Part shown: positions 13,401 through 23,574 of the stretch, one piece after another
How positions within the stretch are numbered: the first letter of the stretch is position 1
How the letters are laid out: the number at the start of each line of letters is the position of its first letter
NCBI GenBank assembly: GCA_040954595.2
Contig: CM082591.2
Location: forward strand, 2,356,001-2,420,000
DNA: 64,000 nucleotides
From: Balanoglossus misakiensis
Lineage: Eukaryota > Hemichordata
Direction: 5' to 3'
Translations under genes and position numbers: made by a program
The notes under the pieces: model-generated
The model's database searches: none
What the model saw: the letters and a program-made list of their open reading frames with translations, nothing else
Told to the model about the DNA's origin: nothing

Positions 13401-16400
13401 AACAGACATATAAGGAGTTCAGAAAAGGTTATGACCACCAGTTAAATAATTGCGATTATGTCCATTCAAATTCTAATGATCATGGCCTTGAAAGAATAAT
13501 ATATGGACTTCCGGCAAAAAGAAAGTAATGTCAGGTGTTTCGAAAATGGTAAGCCCATCCTGCCCACATGAAAATAATCAGTATATCAATCTCTTAGTCG
13601 AAACCTACAAGTGTCCCTGGATAGCATCTTGGGATTCACATACATGCAGCAAGTGTCATTTACATACCTTGTACTCCTACAATGGCGGAAACTTCTGTGG
13701 AACCTCCATCGCGTTTGGAAACTTTACAAATATATGTACCGGCATCATTTGCTCTAGTGTCTTCGATTCGAAGAATACTCCGCAGTTCATTGGTATCAAT
13801 TTCGCTTCTATGGAAAAACAAAAAATTACTTCAGATATAACGTACCATCGTCTGTGATATTTACCCTAAGAAGATGGCAGACATTTGATGTGATATTACC
13901 TGTCTTCGGGAATTGGTCCCTCAATCTTCCGCCATGAATATTTTAGTCCCTCTTCGTATGCAGCTGCACATCTTAATTTAATGGTTTCTCCAATCCGTAG
14001 AATGGTTGACTCTGGTTCCTCTTCAATTCTTGGTGGCGTGGCCATTCTGGTTGGTAACACTGCAAATCAGATGATATAGGCCGATATATTTTCTATATTT
14101 CATGACTTCTCTGTGTCTGAGAGTTCTGTCTTTGCAGTTTGGTACTTTTTTGGGCCACACAATTCAGCAGAACCTACCTGGCTCGTAGTAAAAGCAGCCA
14201 TTTTTATTCTTTTTCTTCTTTTTCTTATCTTTCTTCTCTTTATTCTTACTTCCTTCGTCGCGGCTTGGAAAGTCATCACATGACAGCTCGCTTGGCCAAT
14301 CCATTCCTAGAACATTCAGCAGTGCGTCTTCACACCCTTCTTTAGCCTGTGATTACAAAATTATATCGTTTGCATGGGACTTCAAAGTGGTACACCAAAG
14401 ATCACATTCATTAAATCACGAAGGTATGCATTATATGTCATAAACCTGGTTAATTTCATAATAAACGAGACATTTCAGGATCAAAAGTACCCACTGTTCA
14501 TAAAACATGATAGAGCTTGCGCACGTGTCTGTTAGATTCCACAGCCCTGCAAAGTGATGGCAGGGACGCATCAGAGCTTTCAAAGTAGGTATGTTTTGGG
14601 CTTACAGCTGGTTCTGCTGTACACATTAAAAGTATGAGGATGTCGCTCAACAAGAATGAAGAGCATTGAAACCAAAATCGGAGACGGACAGTGACAGAAC
14701 GACACCAGCTGTGAACGCACGTTGAGGGGAACAGGTGATGGACACCGTAGTGCCATCTGATGAAAATCAGATAGCGGTATGCTCTGCGTTTACCTTCACT
14801 GTATTTTTACGTTCTCGCTCTGCTGTTACCCCCACTCTATCGAGATGGTACCCCGCAAACCCCGTAACTCTTGTAGATAAGCAAAGTAGCGCTGGTCCAT
14901 GACTTCGAGATTGAGTCTTCCCATTTGGACCGTTTCCCAATGACTTCGACGTCGTTATCTCCGCTAGGTCTCATACTCCCCAGCGCGCTCTCAACCCTGA
15001 ACGTGACAACGTGGCTGTTGGTCAGCGTGAACGTGATGAGACGGCATACTAGGCTATTACCCCGGCCAACAGCGGAACATGTGTCTTGCATTAGCCGTAG
15101 CTTCACGCCTTGTCGACCTTGTTAACTGTACCATACTAACTAGTCACCCAGTCGCCGTATTCCCTTTCAAGTGAGAACATATTAGTCGTCGCTCTTAAAA
15201 ACTGTAAACTGTAACTTTCTGTGTTTCAACTGTATGGGCAGGTGAACATAACCACATAAACACCATGTAGGAATCATTTAGTCTTTAAGATATCGCTGTA
15301 GAGTACCAAGCATTACGAGATCCCATAAACGCCACATCTGGTTACATGAGAAGGGATCATTACCACAGATCAAACCCAATCCTGTCAACACTTCCAGCAC
15401 GTTCCAGTTCGCTTCTTGGCGCGCTGGAAGTTTGATTTAAGATGTTATACCCTACTATGTTTGTTTGTGTTGATAGTCTAAGTATTTAATAGGCTGTGAC
15501 TCTCGGACGAGTTGTGTTCGTCTGGGGTTCTGAATGTTCCTATTCATTGTGTGTGTGTCCAGATGCCATTGTACGGCATCTGATACTGAAAATGTCTGTA
15601 ACGGGTATTTGAGAAAACGACAGGAAAATCACAAAAATAAAGATGTTATAATCTCGTTTAAATTCTTATCTTACAGTTGTTTCTATCAGGAGGTATGCCT
15701 CGCATCATCAGGCAAGGAATGCCAAAGTTGAGGAGAACGGCACTCGACACTTCTCTGACCTGTCCATAAAATGGCTTCGACGCTGATGGATCCTACTTCG
15801 GCATTCGGCGGGTGAAAAAGAAAGGTACCGTAGTCTCGTACTTGTAGTTAAGTTGTTATTGTGTGTTTGGCATGTGCGTGCTATCTGGCGAACCCCCCAT
15901 GTCCTGATTATGTCCACCGGCTATTTCTGAGTCGAGTGTGATTATCGACCAGTAGTGACGAGCCAATCTCGACTCATAAAACTGCACACATGTATTGGGA
16001 AACATTCATCGCTTCACTTCGTAAGCTTCGTTATCTTGAGCAAGGCGCTTTGCCAAGGCGATCTAAGATTGCAACTACGTGCTTTTGTCGGACAAGAAGC
16101 AAGGACCACCAAAGACTGGTTATCGGGCGTCCAACACATATTTTTGATCAACTGTTTGCCCCAGAGCGTCGTCGTTGAGGGCATAGGTGTAGTAACGGTA
16201 TTACCGCCACGCCGAGAGCGATAACTTTAGTGCGAGAAGTCTACGGGATAGGCCGATCCCAAATGACGCGCTCCGTCTTCCGAATGAAGTACTGTAGCTG
16301 TGCTAATTGTTTTCAGATACTGGGAAATTAAGATTCAATTAACAAAACAGCATGTTTTGTTTGGTTTTGGATACTAAACAAATTAGACATCTTTGTTCGC

Positions 16401-17864
16401 TACGCCACATGGTGCTATCAATGGGCCGGGAACTTTACATTGTTTATCATCGATTGGTCAGTTGGGACGGGCTATTAAGTTTGGCGATCGCCGGGTGAAC
16501 ATGCAACATGTGATAGCCTATCTTGTTCACTTGTCGCTACACGAGATATTGCGGGACACAACCTTGATGCCGTCAGTTCGATTCGCCTCTGACATGACAT
16601 CCCCTTACATCGCGTCCTGTCCACAAATGGTGCGTCACGCGTCGGACAATCGCGCTGCTCTGGTGTCAGTCAAGGATCGCTCGCCCTTTCAAGCTTCATT
16701 CTTTACCCCCTTTCAATAGTACAATCGTTACTTAACGAGCAACGAGGCAACCACTTTGTTCTGCGCGTTTGCACACTGACTCTTCGGCGACTTACTCACC
16801 CGTGGTAAAACTGACTTGATCTAGGAGACGTTGCAAGACACGCATGTCTAACTTTGTTTTTCAAGTTCTCGGTGCGCCATTTTGCTTACACATATTTCAA
16901 CCACAGTTCAAATTTGCACAGGTATATGCAATTAATTCCAAACTAGGGAACATAACACGAAAAAGGTAAACATAGTGATGTAATGTCGTTTATGACATTT
17001 TACAATATGTCAAACATTGTCATCTAATGGGCAGAGACTTGTAGATATTTTTTCAGCCTTTGTAACCCAATCAACCTCATAGATAGGTTTACATCAGAAC
17101 TCGGTTTTACGTGTAAAATATTTTATTACTTCATGCACCGTGGTTTGCTTTTGGCCTTAGGTTTCACACGAGGTCGGACCTTGCCAAGCTAGCTCTCTGA
17201 TTGGGAATTATAAAACATTTGGAAATACTTAGGTCGGCATGTCAAATAGAAACGTGGGAGCCGGAATGTCGACTGTAAACACGTTTCCGAATCGCAGAAT
17301 GAAAAAAGTCGATGAGAATACACTGAAAGATATGCGGGGAATAAAGGATGGATTTGCAAGTGGGGAAACCTAATGCCGAACTACTGTTTGGCGTTTTCGT
17401 CTTCTGAACAAGAGTTGCATACTCCGTATTGACTTGCAGCTGTAAAGTGCGCTTTCACAAAAGTGGAAAGATTTACGTAAGAAAGGAAAGGGGTTTACCT
17501 TCACACATAATTCACGACACGGTGGCAGTATTTTCATTTTCTTCTTGCGAGGACACTCCGGCAGATAAGTGGAGCAGAGAAAATGCCCTATGTACGGCGA
17601 GCAGCCGACTTTGAAAAGTGGCATGTACTCGGCCAGTTTGGCTTCGATGTCGTCCATTCTCGTGTGTCCCAGCAAATTTGGCAGTCTGGTGTTGTTGTAC
17701 GGCAAGTTGCCGGTCGTGCAGAGCGAGGTGGTGATCTGCTCGCATTTTCCGCCCTTCTTTCGTTTCCTGTCTTTGTCCTTATCCTTCTTGCCGTTTCTCC
17801 GACCGGCTTCGATGGATGCTACCAGCAGAGCCAGGCACAGAACAAGCACGAGGGAAGTTTTCAT
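9275..17864 (-). CDS. Secreted Frizzled-CRD / five-Ig / DYCR-module protein
   Basis: Complete 15-exon gene, read from high to low coordinates: 17499-17864, 14178-14346, 13900-14059, 13668-13807, 13232-13385, 12791-12915, 12507-12645, 11638-11765, 11366-11493, 11119-11278, 10624-10905, 10236-10451, 9950-10061, 9695-9859, 9275-9464. Total 2634 bp, 877 residues plus TAA, every junction in phase. Domains: signal peptide 1-20 (MKTSLVLVLCLALLVASIEA); basic stretch 21-40; Frizzled CRD 42-about 174; five Ig domains about 185-650; Thr-rich linker 651-722; D-Y-C-R tandem module about 723-845; basic tail. No membrane segment, kinase, kringle or netrin domain is seen, so it is probably secreted. The start at 17862-17864 was chosen because it sits directly on the signal peptide, although the frame stays open upstream to 18128. 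The CRD suggests Wnt or lipid binding; function is not shown. ROR, MuSK and sFRP share the CRD but not this architecture. Confidence 0.9.
9896..9932. repeat. (ATTG)n followed by (GA)n microsatellite
   Basis: Short compound repeat in the intron between exons 13 and 14 of the CRD-Ig gene, ending about 18 bp from the exon 13 donor on the minus strand. Confidence 0.9.
11558..11605. repeat. Imperfect (TATTG)n pentanucleotide repeat
   Basis: About nine TATTG/TATTGC-type units in the intron between exons 8 and 9 of the CRD-Ig gene, about 30 bp from the exon 8 donor. Confidence 0.85.
11766..12506 (-). other. 741-bp intron of the CRD-Ig gene
   Basis: Between exons 7 and 8. I see no additional exon, repeat or RNA gene in it. 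Its 3' end (at 11766-11768, minus strand TAG) is part of the sequence duplicated at 13831-13868. Confidence 0.8.
13831..13868 (-). repeat. 38-bp copy of the exon 8 acceptor and exon start inside intron 3
   Basis: Positions 13831-13868 match 11731-11768 at 37 of 38 bases. The source covers the last 3 bp of intron 7 (TAG) and the first 35 bp of exon 8 (Ig3 second half). The copy sits in the 92-bp intron between exons 3 and 4. Its TAG acceptor is intact, and the phase would fit exon 3. Read on, however, the frame reaches a TAA shortly after the copied part, so it cannot replace exon 4. It is an exon fragment or a potential poison exon. Confidence 0.85.
14178..17864 (-). other. Signal peptide and Frizzled-type CRD exons
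   Basis: Exons 1 and 2 of the minus-strand gene (17499-17864 and 14178-14346), separated by a 3.15-kb phase-0 intron. The CRD is recognisable from CEQITTSLC, PYNNTRLPNLLGH, MPLFKVGCSP, FLCSTYLPEC, PPCRELC, EGCEDALL and WPSELSCDDFP, matching the cysteine order of Frizzled and sFRP domains. Nine cysteines fall before a run of lysine-rich residues (about 155-170), and the tenth (GCFYYEP) follows it. Thus a basic insertion separates the last two CRD cysteines. Another basic stretch precedes the first cysteine. Both could bind heparan sulfate, which is an inference. Confidence 0.9.
14347..17498 (-). other. 3.15-kb first intron of the CRD-Ig gene
   Basis: Large intron between the two CRD exons. 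It contains plus-strand ORFs, the longest 16393-16719 (108 codons), and minus-strand 14837-15106, but none has a recognisable domain and none is flanked by matching splice phases. A more GC- and CpG-rich stretch around 15.9-16.8 kb stands out slightly and could hold regulatory DNA or a decayed element. Confidence 0.6.
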
Positions 17865-20683
17865 TTTTGGACCGTAATCCCCGACGCCTCTCAGCAGCTG
17901 TACTGTCGTCCTGCACCACGTCCAACCGTGCGTAGTCGGACTTTTCGACCTGTACACTAACCGGAGGGGTGTGCACCCCTCATTTCCCAGAGGGGCGAAT
18001 TTTCGCACACTATCAAACCACCAGTAACATACAATTACAACCCTTAAAATTAAATCACCCCTTTTTGAAATGAATTTTAAAAACGAGCAATCCGAATTAT
18101 TCCGCCAGACCTGTTCAAATCCGGCCAATAATTGAATCTCCCCATGGTGCTATTGGTATCGGCACCGATCAGGGTGTTGACCTGCGACCCGTCAAGTCAT
18201 ATCTTATTTGCTGTTGGCTTGTTAGATTTTATGAGGTGATAGAGAAGAAGTCATAATCTTTGTTTGGAATTACATAAACATTTGCCGCATTCCCAACAAC
18301 TTATGATCACTTGACACCATTAAATCACCACATCCAATTAGACCACTTGCCAACACCAATCCAGACCTTCATGCGATGCGTGGTTTCCGGTGCGCATTTA
18401 TGCGAAAATTAATGTAATTTCATTAATACCGCATCGTGAGGTTGTGGCTTGGATAAAACTAGAGAAACGCAGATACGTCCACAAACATGGAGGCATGTTG
18501 GGTAGCAACTCCATGGTTTAATAGACACAGTAGTTGTTGTTCATTCTCATCTACCATAACCTCACGTGTTTATTGTCCACCCCACGTCAACTTCTTTTGA
18601 CCACGAACACTCAGACTTTTCCCAATTATTTGCACGACCCTTCCATAAAAGATACATATGAATTAAAAGTAACCAAACCATGTTTGCATTGCTTTGTTTG
18701 CCCTACCGTTCAAATGGTCACAGGATGGAAACACAGCGTGCGATGACCAACCGGTCAAGGTAACCAAATATTGATCGAAGTTTTTTGCATAATTTTAATG
18801 GGAACAATGCGGATTTCTATGAAGTCAGAATATCCAGTGGCGAATGGGGTCAACTCAACACAGATGAGGCCAAAAATCCTTGTCCAAGTTTAGAATCTGT
18901 TTCAGCTTGTTACTGTAGTCGTGTTTGTACACGTGGTTTGCACGATTGAGGAAAAATCACATGGCTGTCACATCTTCAATGCAACCGACAGGATTCACGT
19001 ACGTAGAAAATCGTACACTTGTCTATCTTTTCGCCATTTCTATAAGTCGGCCACACAAATTTAAACATTTTCTTCTGTATTTCTTTCGTTTTTATATCAT
19101 ATATGATAACACACCCTCTAGTGGCATATTTGCGAAATGTTCTGTTATGATTTCCATAGTACGAGTTATGACTATTCTCCTGAGTCCAGGAAAATGAAAA
19201 TAAGAATCTGTTTTCTGGGAATTTTTGGTGTAATTGGTTGATGGGCAGAAATCAAGAATTGTGTTTTAGTGATTGTCTTTATATCCTGTCCCAAGGTATT
19301 AATATGGTTGAATCGTCTTCTTTCTGGATTACAACCCAATATGTGAATGTCAGAGAGTACCTTAATTGCTTGAAATACAATAAAACGCCTTCATGTCATT
19401 GCCATGTTGTGCTTCCAACGCCGTCGAGGATGATTAAACCGCCTCCGCTAGATTATAGGCCCCTAATCTGACCAATTCTGGTTCTGTGTAAATCCACATT
19501 TTTATGCTAGAGCACGGTCCTCCTGTGTTGAGGAACCTTGGGTAGAGGGAGTATTCTCTTTAGCTTTGAGTCCACTAAAGCTCTTTACGTCAATGTCACC
19601 TCACATTCCTCTTCTGTCATGCTTGGGTCCGATTAATTTTTTTCATTATTTCCAGCTTTGGAGTGACGTAAGTTCCTGCTATGTTAGGGTAGAGAATTAT
19701 CTGGGTCAGGTTTAACGCAAATTCTCAGTGGTGACATTTTGAATGCTCTTCTGCAGTTTGCTAATGGCGCCCGCACACGACATAAATTTTAATTCTGATC
19801 AGCCATTCTTCTACAGTGAGTTGTCGACCTTTTACCCAGAATGCAATTATCATAACGTGATTTGACCCCCTAATTAATGCAACCAGATTGACAGTACTCT
19901 CTCACCTTTGTGACGTGCGCCTGATGTATTGCACATACAGTCCAGTCCTGAGGTAGGCTTGCCAATAATCGATAATCAGAATTTATTGCTAGTAATATTA
20001 TGGTAGATTACAAACAATGTACATATAGAAGAACGACAAACAATTCCTGCTATGCTCACTGTAAAAGTACATATCTGTCAAACACTGAAGAGATATAAGC
20101 AACCACAGAAAAATGACACAAAGAAATCACTCGTCATGTTTGACATTTTATCCATTGTCATCTATTCAGGCAGAACAAACGGACCAAACCAAACTATTCA
20201 CGTGTTAATACTAGACCAAAGTTGGCCAATCGCTGACTCTACATCAAAATCGTTCGAAATCTTCCATCAGTTACGATGGATCGGTATCTATAAAACAGTT
20301 AATTCATGTTTGACCAGTATATCACAGGGCTAAAAGATTGAATCAAGCAGTATGCATATAAACGTGATTTTTTGTTTGTTTGTTTGTGGTAACATTTTGC
20401 ATAGCTTGCCCCTTGCCTTGATGCGCATGTCTGTCGTCAAGTTGTGTTGTCGTCTTAAATTTAATAAAATTTCTGTTTAGATTTTTTTCTCAATTGTATG
20501 ATACAATATTTTCTGTACAAGTACGATTCTATACAATGCAATATTACACTAACGTGAAGAAAAATGTACATTACTGTTACATTGGTGGCTCATTCTCGAA
20601 CCAAATCAAAATCTTCACCAAAACACATTTGAAATACAATATCCCCCCCCCCAAATGCTCCTCAGAGTTTAAATAACACCATG

Positions 20684-20735
20684 AAACAATCAACGAACAA
20701 ACAAAGCAACAAACGAACAACCAAACAAGCAAAGA
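20684..20735. repeat. Degenerate (AACA/CAAA)n tract
   Basis: A-C-rich degenerate tetranucleotide tract about 60 bp before the MITE at 20798. Confidence 0.75.
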
Positions 20736-20797
20736 ACTGAATTGCTGTTATGTGCAGCGTCTCATAGCTGCAAGAACAACTCATCACTTAAATTTAA

Positions 20798-20979
20798 AGG
20801 TATAAGGTCACCCAAACTTAGCCACAGTTACCATAAAAAGTGGCTATCTAGCCAATCACGAATTTTCACTTGAGTTGCCACGCCAAAAACAAATGGGCAC
20901 CACCGCATAGTCATTATAAGACACATACGCCCTTTTGACCATATATGGGCATATGTAAATTAGAGGTGACCGTATTCCT
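20798..20979 (-). mobile_element. piggyBac-like MITE, copy A (182 bp)
   Basis: Non-coding element with terminal inverted repeats AGGTATAAGGTCACCC (20798-20813) and AGGTGACCGTATTCCT (20964-20979), preceded by TTAA at 20794-20797. It is related along its length, in inverted orientation, to the copy at 42755-42917. Shared subterminal blocks include CTAATTTACATATGCCCA (minus strand), ACAGTTACCAT and TAGCCAATCAC. The right-hand TTAA is not intact, so this looks like the older copy. TTAA target duplication is typical of piggyBac-type elements; no transposase is present. Confidence 0.8.
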
Positions 20980-23574
20980 CGAATATTAACGGCATCACGA
21001 ACATATGTACAGTGTTTCAAAGGCCAGAAGGTTGAATTCCATTTAACGTAAAGTATGTACACTGGCCACAAAAAAACCAATTACAATCATTGTTTCTCAG
21101 TTTCCGTTCGTCGAGATTCCGAGCACTTATTTGCATTTAGCGCCGGTAAATTAGATTTATACAACCAGTGAATCTTTTATTTCGATCCAATGGATTGCTA
21201 CAATACAGCCATGTTAAAACTAATGAATAGATTTGATGATGCTTAATGAGATAATGGCAACATTACGGCCTGATTGACTAGTTGTCGATAATGTATTAGC
21301 GCCAACATCTCTATAATTCCTACATCAATAATGTCTAATTCTACATATCACCTTTGTTCGAAAAATTTCACAAAAATATTATCCTAATAAGGATGTTTCG
21401 AAGAATATTCAACACTTTTTGTATTTCAGCTTAGAGATATCAATTAGTTTCACTGAAAATATATTTCTTTCCGTGGAATGTTACTAGGAATCTAAAGCCG
21501 AAGTTAGTTATAATTTTCTGTGCGTGGACATGAACAGTGCGAACTTTTCAGTGGGTCGCTTGCAGTTTAATGAGCTCTTTGTGTAACACGTCATCAATAA
21601 TTAGACTTGCACTGACCCAAAACATACCATTGTTCTTTCTGACAGTCGGCATTCAACACGTTTTCATTAAACCTGACATTGAACTGTCAAAATCATGTGA
21701 GAAGTCCACAATGGCAAAATAAAAATGCTCGCTATATTTCTTTGTGTTCCAGAGATTGTGTGTCACTGCGGGCCCGCAGGTGATTCTGTCACTAAACACA
21801 ATATACTCGCCTAATCATTGTACAACGAGCCTGAACCCAAGTCTTACTCTTTTTGCCAATAATTTTGTTATAGCTTTCGGTTATACTTATACTCTTTCTA
21901 GTTCAAGATTAATAGGTGTCGCTATGCAAAGGTTCAGAGCGGAGCTACCCCATATATACTGTGTTTTGAAATTCAAAATCAAAATGGTCGCCATTCTCTT
22001 TGTCAACCTCATGGGGAAGGGATAGTGTGGGTAATTTCATTGAAAGCAAGACTACGAGCACCCTATTTTCTTACTAGTTTTCAAAATCACACCACACAAC
22101 CCTGAACACAACAGAAAAAAGATACAATTTAGGAAAACGTGTCCCCGAGGTGACATCTACCTTAACGATCATCGTCGTCTTGGTAGTTATCGCCACTTCC
22201 TGAATGTCAAGGGTGTCCTTGGCTTTCAGAAAAGACACCCTTGGCATTCACAAACTGAATAAAATGCCACCGCGCTCGCAATTAAACGCCGCCGGTAATT
22301 TACACCATTACCTCGAAAGAAACCATCCCTGTAGTCCAATAAAAACCCCTTTGTTAATAACCAATTAATATTATTTTTCATCAAATGTTGACTTCCCTTC
22401 GAGCAAATTTCAACAAAGCTCTCGCATGAATGGTAGTCTGCCAGGTCAGATAATACTTATATTATTGCATCTAAACTAAATTTGCTGTGACCAAAGCATA
22501 GTAGTAAATGTCTACAACCTGATTAATTGCCGTAATATTTTTGTAAGAGGGAAAGGAAGATTAAATATTAATAATTGAGAACATATTAATGTGACGGTCC
22601 TGAGGCTGTCGCTTTTCACGTAGAAACAAAATGTATGATCAAGGTGGATCTATTTATTACCCTTTAACCGCCATTTTGAAATGAAAGAATGTTATGATTA
22701 ATACATGTACAGTCGAAAATACGACCCATTGTCGTTTACTTCCGGTCTGCACTACATTGTGAGACTGGAGAGCATGCGCGGAAATTTGCATACCACGATC
22801 TAGCCAATCACAAAATGCTGGCATTTGCATCACGTAAATTCTTCTACTGCCTAAAAATAATATTTATATTAATGAATATTATCTTGGAATGGCTTGTAAA
22901 TAGTGTTTTGCTGACTAGTAAATGATTGCTCTGGTATAATTAAATGCTTTCGTAAACATAGCCATCAATGTGAATAATTATGATTCCGTAAATGTGAATG
23001 TTTCTATGGAAACAAAACTTAATGTTGCAATCCAGTTTTTTTCTGGTTGCTAATATTGCCTTCCGCCACGTAGTGTCTATAAAAATGTCAAAATTGGGGT
23101 AGTGCGCAGTGTTTATGTTTTCATTACTTGACGCCAATATTATCACATAGTATTTTTTCATGACAATGGTCGAATATCTCTGAGTATTTTGAACTAACGC
23201 GACGAACTTGCTGAGTTAACGGGTCACACTTGCATTCTCTGAGATTACAGTTCATACTATTTCTGTCAAAACATTTTACAATAGCCCATCCTGACAATTT
23301 ATACAGAAATATCTTCATACAGTTCCTCAACGGAATCGAGATACCAAGAATTTACAAATATGAAAAGAAAAAGCACAAACATGCATTATTAAACAAGTTT
23401 ACAACTGAGTGACAGACCAAGGTAATAGATATACAGGCTTTCTAAAAGAAATTCGAATCACAACACTAAAAGATTGTTTGCAATACATATTCAGGTTTCC
23501 CAACACTGTTTTATCATTTGTGTGTGTATATTTTCAAATCTTACATTTCTCTGACACTAGTAGAAAGGTTTTCG

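Larger units (their letters stand above)
10624..14059 (-). other. Five immunoglobulin domains (exons 3-11)
   Basis: I-set-like domains, each with the paired cysteines, core tryptophan and D-x-G-x-Y-x-C motif: Ig1 exons 3-4 (LRCAAAYEEG, DAGTYICKV); Ig2 exons 5-6 (LHCEVNGHPEPEIIW, DTGAYYCIAGN); Ig3 exons 7-8 (FHCRVDGLPMPTITW, DVDIYTCTAVN); Ig4 exons 9-10 (FMCQFSGHPRPMVFW, DEGAYVCQAKN); Ig5 exon 11 alone (LPCNAIGDSRAMVEW, KGDYRCTASH). Modules are bounded by phase-1 introns. Ig1-Ig3 are split inside by a phase-2 intron, Ig4 by a phase-0 intron, and Ig5 is not split. This suggests serial duplication of a two-exon unit. Confidence 0.92.
17865..23574. other. Intergenic region: CRD-Ig gene promoter side and VGLUT 3' flank
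   Basis: 5.7 kb without a supported coding exon. The end near 17.9 kb must carry the 5' UTR and promoter of the minus-strand CRD-Ig gene; no clear TATA box was found. The end near 23.5 kb is the VGLUT 3' UTR; the nearest minus-strand AATAAA found reads TTTATT at 22653-22658, about 0.9 kb past the stop. A MITE lies at 20798-20979, an (AACA)-rich tract at 20684-20735, and two octamer sites at 22784-22830. Confidence 0.6.

Noticed and set aside
16393-16719. 108-codon plus-strand ORF within the first intron of the CRD-Ig gene
   Set aside because: No domain seen; it could be a decayed element, but there are no terminal repeats or transposase motifs.
17865-18128. In-frame upstream extension of the CRD-Ig first exon with an earlier Met
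   Set aside because: It would bury the clear signal peptide starting at 17864; better explained as 5' UTR that happens to stay open.
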